Part shown: positions 50,601 to 62,700 of the stretch, one piece after another
Layout: every line of letters starts with the position of its first letter
How positions within the stretch are numbered: position 1 is the first letter of the stretch
NCBI RefSeq assembly: GCF_047663525.1
Contig: NC_092603.1
Span: 289,501 to 353,500, forward strand
Reading direction: 5' to 3'
Source: Anas platyrhynchos
Lineage: Eukaryota > Chordata > Aves > Anseriformes > Anatidae
DNA length: 64,000 nucleotides
Notes under the pieces: generated by a model
Database searches by the model: none
Told to the model about the DNA's origin: nothing
The model's input: only the letters and a program-made list of their open reading frames with translations
Translations under genes and position numbers: made by a program

Positions 50601-52760
50601 TCCCCATTTTGGGGTGTCCCCATTTGGGGGTGTCCCCATTTGAGGTCCCCATGGGGTGTCCCCTTTATTTGGGGTCTGTGGGGTGGGTGCTCCCTTTTTG
50701 GGGTGTCCACGGAGTCTGTCCCTTTTTGGGGGTGTCCCCGGGGTGTTCTCCCATTTCGGGTGTCCCCGGGGGGGTGTCCCCATTTTGGGGGTCTCTCCCA
50801 TTTGGGGTGTCCCTGGGGGGTCTCCTGTTTTGGGTTGTCCCCAGGGTCTCTCTCCCATTTTGGGTTGTCCCCAGGGGTCTCTCCCTATTTGGGGGTGTCC
50901 CTGGGGGGTGTCCCCATTTTGGGGTGTCCCCATTTTGGGGGTGTCCCCATTTGGGGTTCCCAGGGGTGTCCCCTGTATTTGGGGTCTATGGGGTGGGTGC
51001 TCCCTTTTTGGGGTGTCCCAGGGGGGTGTCCCCATTTCGGGGTGTCCCCATTTTGGGGTCCTCCCATTTTGGGGTGTCATTTTGGCCCCCCCAGGCTCGG
51101 ACTCGTTCCCGAGCGGCCGTCCCCTCGGAAGGGGAACACGCTGTACGTGCACGGGGCCGAGCTCAGCCCCGAGCTGCTCCGCGGAGCCTCGCGCCCTTCG
51201 GGGCCATCATCGACATCGCCATCGACAGCCCCCGCAAGTGGGCGGGGCTAAAGGGGGCGGGGCCTAAAGGGGGAGGGGCTAAAAGGGGTGGGGCTTAAAG
51301 GGGGAGGGGCTAAAAGGGGGCGGGGCTTAAAGGGGAGGGGCTTAAAGGGGAGTGGCTTAGGGGGCGGGGCTACAGGGAAATAGGGCGGGGTTTAAAGGGG
51401 GAATGGGGCGGAGTTTGGAGGGGGCGGGGCTTAAAGGGGGAGGGGCTAAAGGGGGAATGGGGCGGGGCTACAGGGGGAATGGGGTGGGGCTTAAAGGGGG
51501 CGGGGCTTAAGGGGAAATGGGGAGGGGCTTAAGGGGGCGGGGCTTGAAGGGGAGGTGCTTAAAGGGGCGGGGCTTAAGGGAAATGGGGCGGGGCTTAAAG
51601 GGGCGGGGCTAAAATGAGAGGGGGAAGGGGCGGAGCTTAAATGGTGGGAAAAGGGGGCGGGGCTTAAAGGGGGAGGAGCTGGAGGGAGGGGGAGAAGGGG
51701 GCGGGGCTTAAAGGGGGCTAAAGGGGGAGGGGCTAGAGTGACGGGGCGGGGCTTAACGGGGCTTAAAGGGGGCGGGGCTTGAAGGGGGCGGGGTTAAAAG
51801 GGGGAGGGGCTTAAAGGGGCGGGGCTACAGGGGCTGGGGAGAAGGGGGCAGGGCTAGAGGGGGAGGGGTTAAAAGGGGGAGGGGCTGGAGGCGGGGGCTG
51901 GGTGCTTGGGGGCGGGGTTTGTGTTATGCAAATGAGGTGGGCGTGGCCAATGTAACCCTGCCCCCTCCCCAGCTGCGCCTTCGTCACCTATGAGAAGATG
52001 GAATCGGCCGACCAGGCCATCGCCGAGGTGGGGGGGGGCAATTTGGGGGGGCCTGGGGTCGGGGGGGGGTCAGAAGGGTCAGGGGGGGTTGGGGGGGTGG
52101 GGGAGGTAATGGGGGGTCCTGGGGTCAGGGGTTCAGAGGGGTCAGGAGAGGTCAGAGGGGTCAGGGGGGGTCAGGAGGTGCAGGAGAGGTTAGGGGGGTC
52201 AGGAGGGTTAGGAGGGGTCGGGGGGGGTCATGGGGGGGTCCTTGGGTCAAGGGGGGTCAGGAGGGGTCGGGGGGGTCGGGGGGGTCCTCGGGTCAGGGGG
52301 GGGTCAGGGGGATTCGGGGGGGGTCAGGGGGGTCAGTGGGGGTCAGGGGCTGTTAGTGGGGGTCTGGGGGTTTGGGGGGGTCAGGAGGGGTCCGGGGGGT
52401 GTCAGGGGGGTTCGGGGGGGGGGTCCCTGGTGCTGACCCCCCCGGTGCCCCCCCCCAGCTGAACGGGGCGGTGGTGCAGGACGTGCAGCTCCGCGTCAGC
52501 ATCGCCCGCAAGCAGCCGCTGCTGGACGCCGCCACTGGGAAATCGCCCTGGGGGTCCCTGGGTGAGTGGGGGGGGGGCTCGTGGGGGGGTCATGGGGGTG
52601 GGGGGGCTGCTGACCCCCCCCTCATCCCGTTTTGTCCCCCAGCCGTGAAGAACAGCGCCAAGGGCTCACACCGCGACAAGAGGGCGCAGGTGGTCTACAG
52701 ACGAGGAGCCTCTTCGGGGGCAATTAGCGGGGGGGGGGGGGCAATAAATAATGGGGGGGG
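47666..52760 (+). CDS. NELFE: NELFE (RDBP), NELF complex RNA-binding subunit
   Basis: Subunit of the negative elongation factor that pauses RNA polymerase II; its RRM binds nascent RNA. Coding exons: 47666-47740 (MLALPPGLTEEEEALQKRFA), 47815-47887, 48228-48375 (DTATATEQAKLLVKSGA), 48766-48840 (FQPFQRSVSADDD), 48915-48949, 49086-49231, 51095-51237 (RRM start, RNP2 TLYVHG, AIIDIAIDSPR), 51973-52027 (RNP1 CAFVTYEKMESADQA), 52459-52561 (VSIARKQPLLDAATGKSPWG), 52643-about 52745. The Arg-Asp repeat tract of mammalian RD protein is absent. Exon 48228-48375 has two extra bases, exon 51095-51237 lacks two, and the last exon shifts frame after QVVY, so the exact C-terminus is uncertain. Confidence 0.96.
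48042..48096. promoter_or_regulatory. Two X-box palindromes flanking a GTCACGTGAC site, NELFE intron 2
   Basis: GTCGCCATGGCGAC at 48042-48055 and 48083-48096 flank the perfect E-box/CLEAR palindrome GTCACGTGAC at 48067-48076. It is the same pairing of motifs as the array at 5286-5627. Confidence 0.7.
48376..48760. repeat. AAAATGGCCCCAAATGGCACC array, NELFE intron
   Basis: About 15 units of 11-22 bases, ending in C-rich sequence. No gene is seen. Confidence 0.75.
49235..51090. repeat. 1.85-kb GGGGTGTCCCCATTTTGG array, NELFE intron
   Basis: About 80 units of ~20-24 bases with a higher-order period of about 300 bases (TTTGAGGTCCCCATGGGGTG recurs at 49600, 50310, 50640). At 50050 it contains a copy of the acceptor and first ~20 bases of exon 51095-51237. 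Confidence 0.9.
51238..51950. repeat. GGGGCGGGGCTTAAAGG array, NELFE intron
   Basis: More than 35 units of GGGGGCGGGGCTTAAAG and GGGGAGGGGCTAAAG fill the whole intron 51238-51972. Each GC-box unit is a potential SP1/KLF site; TTAAAG spacers distinguish this copy of the family. Confidence 0.88.
52030..52455. repeat. GGGGGGTCAGGAGGGGTC array, NELFE intron
   Basis: G-rich short units with no other feature. Confidence 0.75.
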
Positions 52761-53000
52761 GGGGGCAATGAATAATGAGGGGGGGGGTAAATGGGCGTGG
52801 AGGGATTGATAAGTGATGGGGGGGCGATAAATGTCGGGGTGATGGGGTGGGGTCATAGGGAGGGGGGAGAGAATAGGGGAGGGGGGATGATGAATGGTGG
52901 GGGGGGCAATAAATACAAATGGGGGGGCAATAAATTGGGGGGGGGGGCAATAAATTGGGGGGCAATAAATTGCGGGGGGGCAATAAGCGATGGCAATAAA
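52743..53000 (+). terminator. NELFE: Array of six AATAAA poly(A) signals at the NELFE 3' end
   Basis: GGGGGGCAATAAATTGG-type units repeat after the stop. AATAAA occurs at 52743-52748, 52908-52913, 52929-52934, 52949-52954, 52964-52969 and 52995-53000. The last is most likely the main signal, since GT-rich sequence follows. Confidence 0.75.
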
Positions 53001-53034
53001 CGCTGGCTGCTCTCAGGGCCGTGCTTTATTGGGG

Positions 53035-53040
53035 TACACA
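53035..53040 (-). terminator. CFB: Poly(A) signal of CFB
   Basis: Minus-strand AATAAAGC only 35 bases from the last NELFE signal on the other strand, so the convergent transcripts must overlap at their 3' ends. Confidence 0.8.
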
Positions 53041-53044
53041 CGGG

Positions 53045-53732
53045 GATGGGGGGGTCATGGGGGGGGGATGTGGGAGGGCAGAGTGGCCTCTCCCCCCGCT
53101 GTCCCCAGAATGGTGACACCCCCCCGTGTCCCCAAATGACCCCCCCGCGGCAGGGAGACATCTCCTTGTGATGACCCCAGGACCCCACCATGTCCCTGTG
53201 ACCCCCCCCATGACCCCCCCATGACCCCCCGTGACCCCCTGACCCCCCCGTGACCCCCTGACCCCCCCATGACCCCCCTATGGCAGGAAGCCCAGGTGTT
53301 GCCCCCTATGACCACGTAACCCCCCCGTGACCCTATGACCCCATGACCCCCTGATGACCCCCTGACCCCCTGATGACCCCGTGACCTCCCCCATGACCCC
53401 GTGACCCCCTGACCCCCCCATGACCCCCCTAAGGCAGGAAGCCCAGGTGCTTGTGTCCCCTATGACCACGTAACCCCCCCGTGACCCTATGACCCCATGA
53501 CCCCCTGATGACCCCCTGACCCCCTGATGACCCCGTGACCTCCCCCATGACCCCGTGACCCCCTGACCCCCCCATGACCCCCCCTAAGGCAGGAAGCCCA
53601 GGTCCTTGTGTCCCCCTATGACCACGTAACCCCCCCATGACCTCCTGACCCCGTAACCCCCTGATGACCCCATGACCCCCTGATGACCCCATGACCCCCT
53701 GACCTCCCCGTGACCCCGTGACCCCTGTGACC
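53045..53732. repeat. TGACCCCCTGACCCCCCCATGACC array with copies of the CFB coding end
   Basis: Region downstream of the expected CFB stop. Units of ~20 bases form a ~150-base repeat; three units (about 53280-53300, 53431-53455, 53586-53610) include the last CFB codons. On the minus strand two read LGFLP then TAG, while the 53280 copy is more diverged. Confidence 0.88.
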
Positions 53733-56700
53733 CTAAGGCAGGAAGCCCCAGGTCCTCGTCCTTCAGGTGTTGCCGCAGCCAGGGCAGGACCTCGAAGAGG
53801 CTGACGTGGAAGTCGCGGGCGTGGCTGGGGGTGGGGTTGGGGCGGAGCCGGCAAACATCGACCACGCCCCAGCTGATCACGCCCACCTGGGGGCGGGGCC
53901 AGGCCTCGGGGGCGGGGCCATGCACCAGGGGGCGGGGCCAGGCATCAGGGGGCGGGGCCAGGCCTCAGGGGGCGGGGCCAGGCTCCGGGGGCGGGGCCAA
54001 GCACCAGGGGGCGGGGTCAGGCCTCGGGGACGGGGCCACCGGTTCCCCCCAGTACTCCCAGTCCCTCCCCCACTCCTCCCAGTCCCCTCCCAGTCCCCTC
54101 CCGGTGCCCCCAGTTCCCCCCCAGTTCCCTCCCAGTGCTCCCAGCTCCCCCCCAGTTCCCTCCCAGTGCTCCCAGTTCCCTCCCAGTCCCCCCCCAGTTT
54201 CCCCCCCAGTGCTCCCAGTTCCCTCCCAGTTCCCCCCAGTTCCCCTCCCAGTCCCCCCCAGTCCCCTCCCAGTGCTCCAGTTCCCTCCCAGTCCCCCACC
54301 AGTTCCCTCCCAGTGCTCCAGTTCCCTCCCAGTTCCCCCCCCAGTTCCCTCCCAGTGCTCCCAGTTCCCCTCCCAGTCCCCTCCCAGTGCTCCCAGTTCC
54401 CCCCCACTGACCTGGAAGTAGCGCTTCCCCAGGTGACAACAACCGGGCCCCCAGAGTCACCTGCGGGGACAACTGGGATGGACTGGGGGGCACTGGGATG
54501 GACTGGGATGGTGCCGAGGGACACTGGGGGTGCTGGGGGGGAACTGGGAGAACTGGGATGGTGCTAGGGGGTACTGGGATAGCACTGGGCGGCACTGGGG
54601 TTACTGGGAAGGCACTGGGGGCTACTGGGGGTTACTGGTGTTACTGGGATGGCACAAGGAGTTACCGGGATGTCACTGGGGTTACTGGGACGGCATCGAG
54701 GGTTACTGGGGTGGCACTGGGGGTCACTGGGAGGTACTGGGAAGGCACTAGGAGTTACTGGGACTGTACTGGGAGTTACTGGGATGGCACTGGGATGGCA
54801 CCAGAGGTTATTGGGAGGCACTGGGGTTTACTGGTGTTACTGGGAGTTACTGGGAAAGCACCAGGGGTTACTGGGATGGCACTGAGGGTTACTGGGAGGG
54901 CAGCAGGGGTTACTGGGAAAGCACCAGGGGTTAGTGGGATGTCACTGGGGTTTACTGGTGTTACTGGGAGTTACTGGGAAGACACCAGGGGTTATTGGGA
55001 TGTCACTGGGGTTTACTGGTGTTACTGGGAGTTACTGGGAAGGCACTAAGAGCTACTGGGATGGCACCAGAGGTTACTGGGATGGCACTGGGATGTTACT
55101 GGGAGGCACTGGGATGTTACTGGGAGGCACTGGGAGGCACTGGGAGGCACTGGGGCTCACCGCGGCAGGCGTTGGGGTCCACCTGTGGCTGGGCCCCCCC
55201 GAGCACAGGAACCGGGGGGTGACGACGTCGGCCAGGGCAGAGACCTCCGCGTACGGGGGGGCCCGAAGCGCGTCCCGCTCACACGGCGCCCGCTGGGGGG
55301 GGGCAAAAATTGGGGGGGGAACCCAAAAATTGGGGGGGGCCCAAAATTGGGGTCCCAAAAATTGGGGTCCCAAAAATTGGGGGGGGTCCCAGAAAATGGG
55401 GGAGGAATTGGGGGGAATGGGGAGGGGGCAAAGGGGGAGGAAAAAAATTGGGGGGGGGCAAAAATTGGGGGGGTCTACCCAAAACTGGGGGGATCCCAAA
55501 AATTGGAGGTGTCCCAAAAATTGGGGAGGTCCCAAAAATAGGGGTCCCAAAAATTGGGGTCCCAGAAAATGGGGGAGGATTTGGGGGGAATGGGGAGGGG
55601 GCAAAGGGGGAGGAAAAAAATTGGGGGGGGGGGCAAAAATTGGGGGGGAACACAAAAATTGGGGGGTGTCCAAAAATAGGGGGTGTCCCCAAAAATTGGG
55701 GTACTAAAAATTGGGGTCCCGAAAAATGGGGGGGCCACAAAAATGGGGGTCCCAAAAAATGGGGGAGGAATTGGGGGGAATGGGGGGGGGGGCCAAGAAG
55801 GGGGGGCTCCCAAAATTCAGGTGTCCCCCAAAATTGGGGTCCAAAAAAATTGGAGAGGAATTGGGGGGGGTCCCCAAACATTGGGGGAGGAACTGGGGGG
55901 AATTGGGGGGAAGCCAAAAATGGGGGGGGACCCAAAAAATTTCAGGGGGGGGGGGAATTGGGGTTGTCCCCCCAAACTGGGTGGTCCCCAAAAAATTGGG
56001 GGTGGGTCCCCAAAATTGGGGGTCCCCCCAAAAATTGGGAATGGGGGGGGGTCCCCAAAATGGGGGGGTGCTTTTTTTGGGGGGTGGGGGGGCATTTTTG
56101 CGGTGGGGGGGTCAGCTTTTTGGCGTTGGGGGGGCATTTTTTTGGGGTAGGGGGAAATTTTTTGGGATGGGGGGAATTTTTTGGGGTGGGGGGTGTCATT
56201 TTTTTTTGGGGGGGGGTCATTTTTTTTTGGGGGGGGGGTCATTTTTTTGGGGGGGGGCCCACCTGTTCCCCCAGGTGCAGGTGGACGTATGTCCTGGCGC
56301 TGGAGCCCCCCCCTTTGCTGGGTCACGAAGAAAGCCGGCACCTCCTTGGGGGGCAGCAGCAGGCGGCCTGGGGGGGGGCAAAAAATGGGGGGGGGGGCAA
56401 TAAAGGGGGAGTGGGGGGGCATGGGGGGGCAATAAGGGGGGTGGGGGGGAAATGGGGGGGCAATAAGGGGCACAAGGGGGGGTCATGGGGGGGTAATCGG
56501 GGTGGGGGGGAGTGGGGGGGCAATAAGGGGGGGCAATAGGGAGGGGGGGGGCACTTTTGGAGGTGGGGAGGTAATGGGGGGTGGGGGGGCAATGGGGGGG
56601 TAATGGGGGTGGGGGGCAATAGGGAGGCACCGGGGGGGGTCATTTAGGGGAGTGGGGGGGCAATGAGGGGGTTGGGGGGCAGTGGGGGGGGCAACATGGG

Positions 56701-59700
56701 GGGCAATGGGGAGGGGGGGGCCTGGGGGGGCAATAAAGGGGGGGGCAGGGGGTTAAAGGGGGGGGAATGGGGGGGATTTGGGGGGCAATGGGGGGGTTGG
56801 GGGGGTCCGGGGGATTTGGGGGGGTCCGGGGGGGTTCGGGGGGTTGGGGGGGGTTCAGGAGGGTTCGGGGGGGTCCAGGGGGGTCTGGGGGGGGCCGGGG
56901 GGATTTGGGGGGGGTCCGGGGGGTTTGGGGGGGTTCAAGGGGGTTGGGGGGGTTTGGGGGGATTTGGGGGGGTCCGGGGGGGTCCGGGGGGATTTGGGGG
57001 GGTCCGGGGGGTTTGGGGGGGTTCAGGGGGGGTTCGGGAGGTTCTGGGGGGATTTGGGGGGTCCGGGGGGGTCCGGGGGGATTTGGGGGGGTCCGGGGGG
57101 GTCCGGGGGGGGGCTCACGGTGCTCCTCGCAGCTGCTCTTGCCCGGGGGCAGCCGCAGGGCCCGGGAGGTTCCCTCGGTGCAGGGCAGGCAAATGGGGCT
57201 GGGGGGGGGGGGGGGAGAAGGTGAGACCCCCCGGAACACCCCAAATCCCCCATGGCCCCCAGGACCCCCCAGGACCCCCCCAGGACCCCCAACCCCCCCC
57301 CCAAATCCCCTAGGACCCCCAGGCACCCCCCAGGGCCCCCAAACCCCTCTTATAGCCCCCCCAAATCCCCCCCAGACCCCCATAGTCCCCCCAGGACCCC
57401 CTAAATTCCCCCAGGACCCCCCAGCACTCCCCATAGCCCCCCCAAGACCCCCTAAACCCCCCCAAATCCCCCCAAGACCCCCCCAGTTCCCCCCATAGCC
57501 CCCCCATAGCCCCCCCAAATCCCCCCCAGGACCCCCCCAGCCCCCCCAGCCCCCCCCATAGCCCCCCCTCACCGCACGGTGGGCTCTGGCCCCAGGGGTT
57601 TCTGCAGCTCCACCAGGGCCACGTCGTAGTCGTAGAATTCGGGGACCCCCCGCGCCCGGCGCCCCCAGGTCGTACTCGGGGTGCAGGAGGATCCGCAGCG
57701 CCCGCACCTCGTGCTTCCCTGGGGGGGGGGCACCCCAAAATTACCCCCACCACGCCCCCAAAACTGCCAAAACAGCCCGAAATACCCCAAAATCACCAAA
57801 AATGGGCCCGAAATACCCCAAAACCACCCAAAATGCCCCCAAAACACCCCAAAATCACCAAAAATGGGCCTGAAATACCCCAAAACCACCCAAAATGCCC
57901 CCAAAATACCCCATAATCACCAAAAATGGCCCCAAAATACCCCAAAACCACCCAAAATGCCCCCAAATACCCCAAAATCACCAAAAATGGGCCCAAAATA
58001 CCACAAAAAATGGGCCTGAAATGCCCCAAAATTGCCAAAAAATGGGCCCCAAATACCCCAAAATCACCAAAAATGGGCCCAAAATACCCCAAAATCACCA
58101 AAAATGGGCCTGAAATGCCCCAAAACCACCAAAAATGGGCCCGAAATACCCCAAAACCACAAAAAATGGGCCTGAAATGCCCCAAAATTGCCAAAAAATG
58201 GGCCCCAAATACCCCAAAATCACCAAAAATGGGCCCGAAATGCCCCAAAACCACTCAAAATGGGCCTAAAATACCCCAAAACTGCCAAAAATGGACCCAA
58301 AAACCACCAAAAAAATACCCCAAAACAATGAAAATGGCCCCAAAACTGCCAAAAACACCACAAAGCAACCCAAAAGTGCCCCAAACACCCAGAGCCCCCC
58401 ACCCCCATTATTTTAGGACCCCCCCAACCTTTTAGGCCCCCATTCCCCCCATTTTATGGCCCCATTCCCCCCCTTAGGGCCCCCCAATTACTTTTGGGAC
58501 TCCCCCCATATTATTTAGGGACCCCCCATATTATTTAGGACCCCCCCATTATTTTATTGCCCCCCCCCATTATTTTAGCCCCCCCCCCAACCTTTTAGGC
58601 CCCCATTCCCCCCGTTTATGGCCCCATTCCCCCCCTTAGGGCCCCCCAATTACTTTAGGGACCCTCCCCTATAACTTTAGCCCCCTCCCCAATTATTTTT
58701 GGGACCCCCCCCAAATATTTTTGGCCCCCCACCGGCTCTGACGGCCACCCGATGTGGTTCATCCCCCAGCTGGAAGCAGTTTTAGGCCCCCATTCCCCCC
58801 ATTTTATGGCCCCATTCTCCCCCCTTAGGGCCCCCCTATAATTCCAGGGACCCCCCCAATTTTTTGGGACCCCCCCCAATATTTTTGGCCCCCCACCGGC
58901 TCTGACGGCCACCCGATGTGGTTCGTCCCCCAGCTTGGAAGCAGTTTTAAGGCCCCATTCCCCCAGTTCCCCCTCCCCTATAACTTTGGGACCCCCCCAT
59001 TATTTTAGGGACCCCCCCAATTTTTTGGGACCCCCCCCCCAATATTTTTGGCCCCCCACCGGCTCTGACGGCCACCCGATGTGGTTCGTCCTCCAGCTGG
59101 AAGCAGTTTTAGGCCCCCATTCCCCCACTTAGGGCCCCCGAATAATTCCAGGGACCCTCCCCTATAATTCTGGGACCCCCCCCAATATTTTTGGGACCCC
59201 CCCCAATATTTTTGGCCCCCCACCGGCTCTGACAGCCACCCGATGCGGCTCGTCCCCCAGCTGGAAGCAGTTTTAGGGCCCCATTCCCCCACTTAGGGCC
59301 CCCCAATAATTCCAGAGACCCTCCCCCATTATTTTAGGGACCCCCCAATAATTTTGGGACCCCCCCCCCAATATTTTAGGGCCCCCCACCCGGCTCTGAC
59401 GGCCACCCGATGTGGTTCGTCCCCCAGCTAGAAGCAGTTTTAGGGCCCCATTCCCCCAGTTCCCCCCTCCCCTATAATTCCAGGGACCCTCCCCTATAAC
59501 CTTAGCCCCCTCCCCAATTACTTTAGGGACCCCCCCCAATTTTTTGGGACCCCCCCCCAATATTTTTGGCCCCCCACCGGCTCTGACGGCCACCCGATGT
59601 GGTTCATCCCCCAGCTGGAAGCAGTTTTAGGGCCCCATTCCCCCACTTAGGGCCCCCCTATAATTCCAGGGACCCTCCCCAATTACTTTAGGGACCCCCC

Positions 59701-62700
59701 CCAATTTTTTGGGACCCCCCCCCAAATTTTTTGGCCCCCCACCGGCTCTGACGGCCACGCGGTGTGGTTCATCCTCCAGCTGGAAGCAGTGCGCGGCCGT
59801 GAGCACGAAGCGGGGGCTGAGCAGGGCCCCCTGGCACCGCTCGGCCCCCGCCCCCGGGCGCTGCGGGGACAGCGGGGAGGGGTCAGGGGGGCCCAATGAC
59901 CCCGTGACCCCGTGACCCCGTGACCCCGTGACCCCAAATCCCAACGACCCCAAATTCCTATGACCCCAATGACCCCAAATCCCCTTGTCCCCAAATCCCC
60001 AATGCCCCCAAATTCCCCTGTTTTCACCCCAAACCCCAGTGTTTTCCCCCCAAACCCAATGACCCCAAATTCCCCTGTTTTCACCCCAAATCCCAGTGCC
60101 CCCCCCGATGTCCCCAATGACCCAAATTCCCCTTTTTTCCCCCCAAACCCCAATGACCCAGATTCCCCTGTTTCCACCCCAAATCCCAGTGTTTTCACCC
60201 CAAACCACAATGACCCAAATTCCCCCTTTTTCCCCCCAAACCACAATGACCCAAATTCCCCCTTTTTCCCCCCAAACCGCAATGACCCAGATTCCCCTGT
60301 TTTCACCCCAAATCCCAGTGTTTTCCCCTCACACCCCAATGACCCAAATCCCAGTGTTCTGTCCCCAAACCCCAGTGACCCAAATTCCCCTGTTTTCACC
60401 CCAAATCCCGGTGTTTTCCCCCCACACCCCAATGACCCAAATTCCCCTGTTTTCGCCCCAAATCCCGGTGTTTTCCGATGACCCAAATTCCCCTGTTTTC
60501 ACCCCAAACCCCAGTGACCCAAATTCCCCTGTTTTCGCCCCAAATCCCGTGTTTTCCGATGACCCAAATTCCCCTGTTTTCACCCCAAACCCCAGTGACC
60601 CAAATTCCCGTGTTTTCACCCCAAATCCCAGTGTTTTCCCCTCACACCCCAATGACCCAAATCCCAGTGTTCTGTCCCCAAACCCCAATGACCCAAATTC
60701 CCCTGTTTTCACCCCAAATCCTCGTGTTTTCCCCCCACATCCTGATGACCCAAATTCCTCTGTTTTCACCCCAAATCCCGGTGTTTTCCCCCACACCCCC
60801 ATGACCCAAATTCCCCATTTTTCCCCCAAACCCCGATGACCCAAATCCCCCCGTTTTCACCCCAAACCCCAATGACCCAAATTCCCCTGTTTTCGCCCCA
60901 AATCCCGGTGTTTTCCGATGACCCAAATTCCCCCTTTTTCCCCCCAAACCCCAATGACCCAAAATCCCTGTTTTTCACCCCAAACCCCACTCACGGTGAC
61001 GCTGATGCTGAGGTGCCGGGGTCCCTCTCCCTGTCCCCCGCCCTCAGGTACTCGTGGGCCAACCCGCACAGGCTGAGCGTCGAGCTCTCGTCTGGGGGGG
61101 GCAAAAATTTGGGGGGGGGGGGGGCAAAAAATTGGGGGGGGGAATTAATGGGGGGGGTAAAATTAATGGGGGGGGCAGAAATAACGGGGGGCAGAAATGG
61201 GGGGGTCCCAAATGGGGGGGTTAAATGGGGGGGTGAAAATGGGGGGGCAAAAACAAGGGGGGGAAATGGGGGGGGGGAAAAGAGGGGGGTAAAATTGGGG
61301 GGGGGCAAAATTTCAGGGTGAATTTTTGGGGTGAATTCGGGGGATTTTGGACCGATCATACTATGGGAGGGGGGAAGCTCATTTTGGGGTGTTTTTGGGG
61401 CGGATTTTTGGGGTGAATTGGGGTGATTTTGGAACCAATCATGCTGTGGAAGGGGGGAAGCTCATTTTGGGGTGTTTTGGGGCAGATTTTTGGGGTGAAT
61501 TCGGGGGTTTTTGGACTGATAATGCTGTGGGAAGGAGGAAAGGACTCATTTCAGGGCTTATTTCGGGCTCTTTCGGGGCCCTTTTTGGGGCAAATTCTTG
61601 GGATTTCGGACCAATCCTGCTGTGGGAATTGTGGCCCATTTTGGGGTGGATTTTTGGGGTGAATTGGGGTGATTTCAGACCGATCATGCTGTGGGAAGGG
61701 AGAAAGGACTCATTTCAGGGCCCATTTCAGGCTCTTTCAGGGCCCTTTTTGGGGCAAATTCTTGGGATTTCGGACCAATTCTGCCCTGGGAATCGGGGCC
61801 CATTTTGGGGCGGATTTTGGGGTGAATTGGGGTGATTTCGGACCGATCATCTTGTGGAAGGTTTCCTGCAGCTCGGAGGGGTCTCGCAGCAGCCAGACGT
61901 GCTCCTCCCCGTCCTTGTGGGACGCCAGCGCGTTCAGCATCTCGGGGTGCACCAGCTCCCCCACCCCGAACACGTACACGTCTGGGGGGGCACGGGGGGG
62001 TCACCGGCACAACCCCGACCCCCCAAAACCCCCAAAGCCCCCCCAAATCCACCCAAACCCCCCAGCACCCCCCAAATCCCCCCCAGTGTCTCTAAATCCC
62101 CCCCAAATCCCCCCCAGCACCCCCAAATCCCCCCAAATCCCCCCAACCCCCCCCAGCACCCCCCACCCCCCCCAGTGTCCCCAAATCCCCCCCAATCCCC
62201 CCAAAGCACCCCCAACCCCCCCAAGCCCCCCCCCAGACATTCAAGACCCCCATAACCCCCCCCAAAACACCCAGGACCCCCATGAGCCCCCCCCAAGACC
62301 CCTCCCAGCAACCCCAAAATTCCCCCCCCAAGCCCCCCAAACCCCCCTCAATGCCCCCCCAAATCCCCCCCAGTGCCCCCCTCAAGACCCCCCCCCATCC
62401 TAAAATCCCCCCAAAAGCACCCAGGACCCCCAGGAGCCCCCCCAAACCCCCAAATCCCCCCCCAAATCCCCCCAAACCAACCCCATAACCCCCCCCAACA
62501 CCCCCAGTACCCCCCAGGACCCCAACTCCCCCCCCCCAATATCCCAGACCCCCCCCCATGAGCCCCCCCCAAGCCCCCAAACCAACCCCAAAACCCCCCC
62601 CAAATCCCCCCAAACCCCCCCCAAACCCCCACCAAACACCCCCAGCCCCCCCCCAGCCCCCCCCAGGACCCCCCCAGGACCCCCCCAGCCCCCCACCCAG

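Noticed and set aside
49732-51298. 300-470-codon frames (GCPHFGVSPFWGV type) on both strands
   Set aside because: Products of the NELFE intron minisatellite; no start context, no homology, period-locked.
56390-56560. Repeated CAATAA/AATAAA motifs as poly(A) sites
   Set aside because: They are part of a G-rich array inside a CFB intron with no plus-strand transcript candidate.
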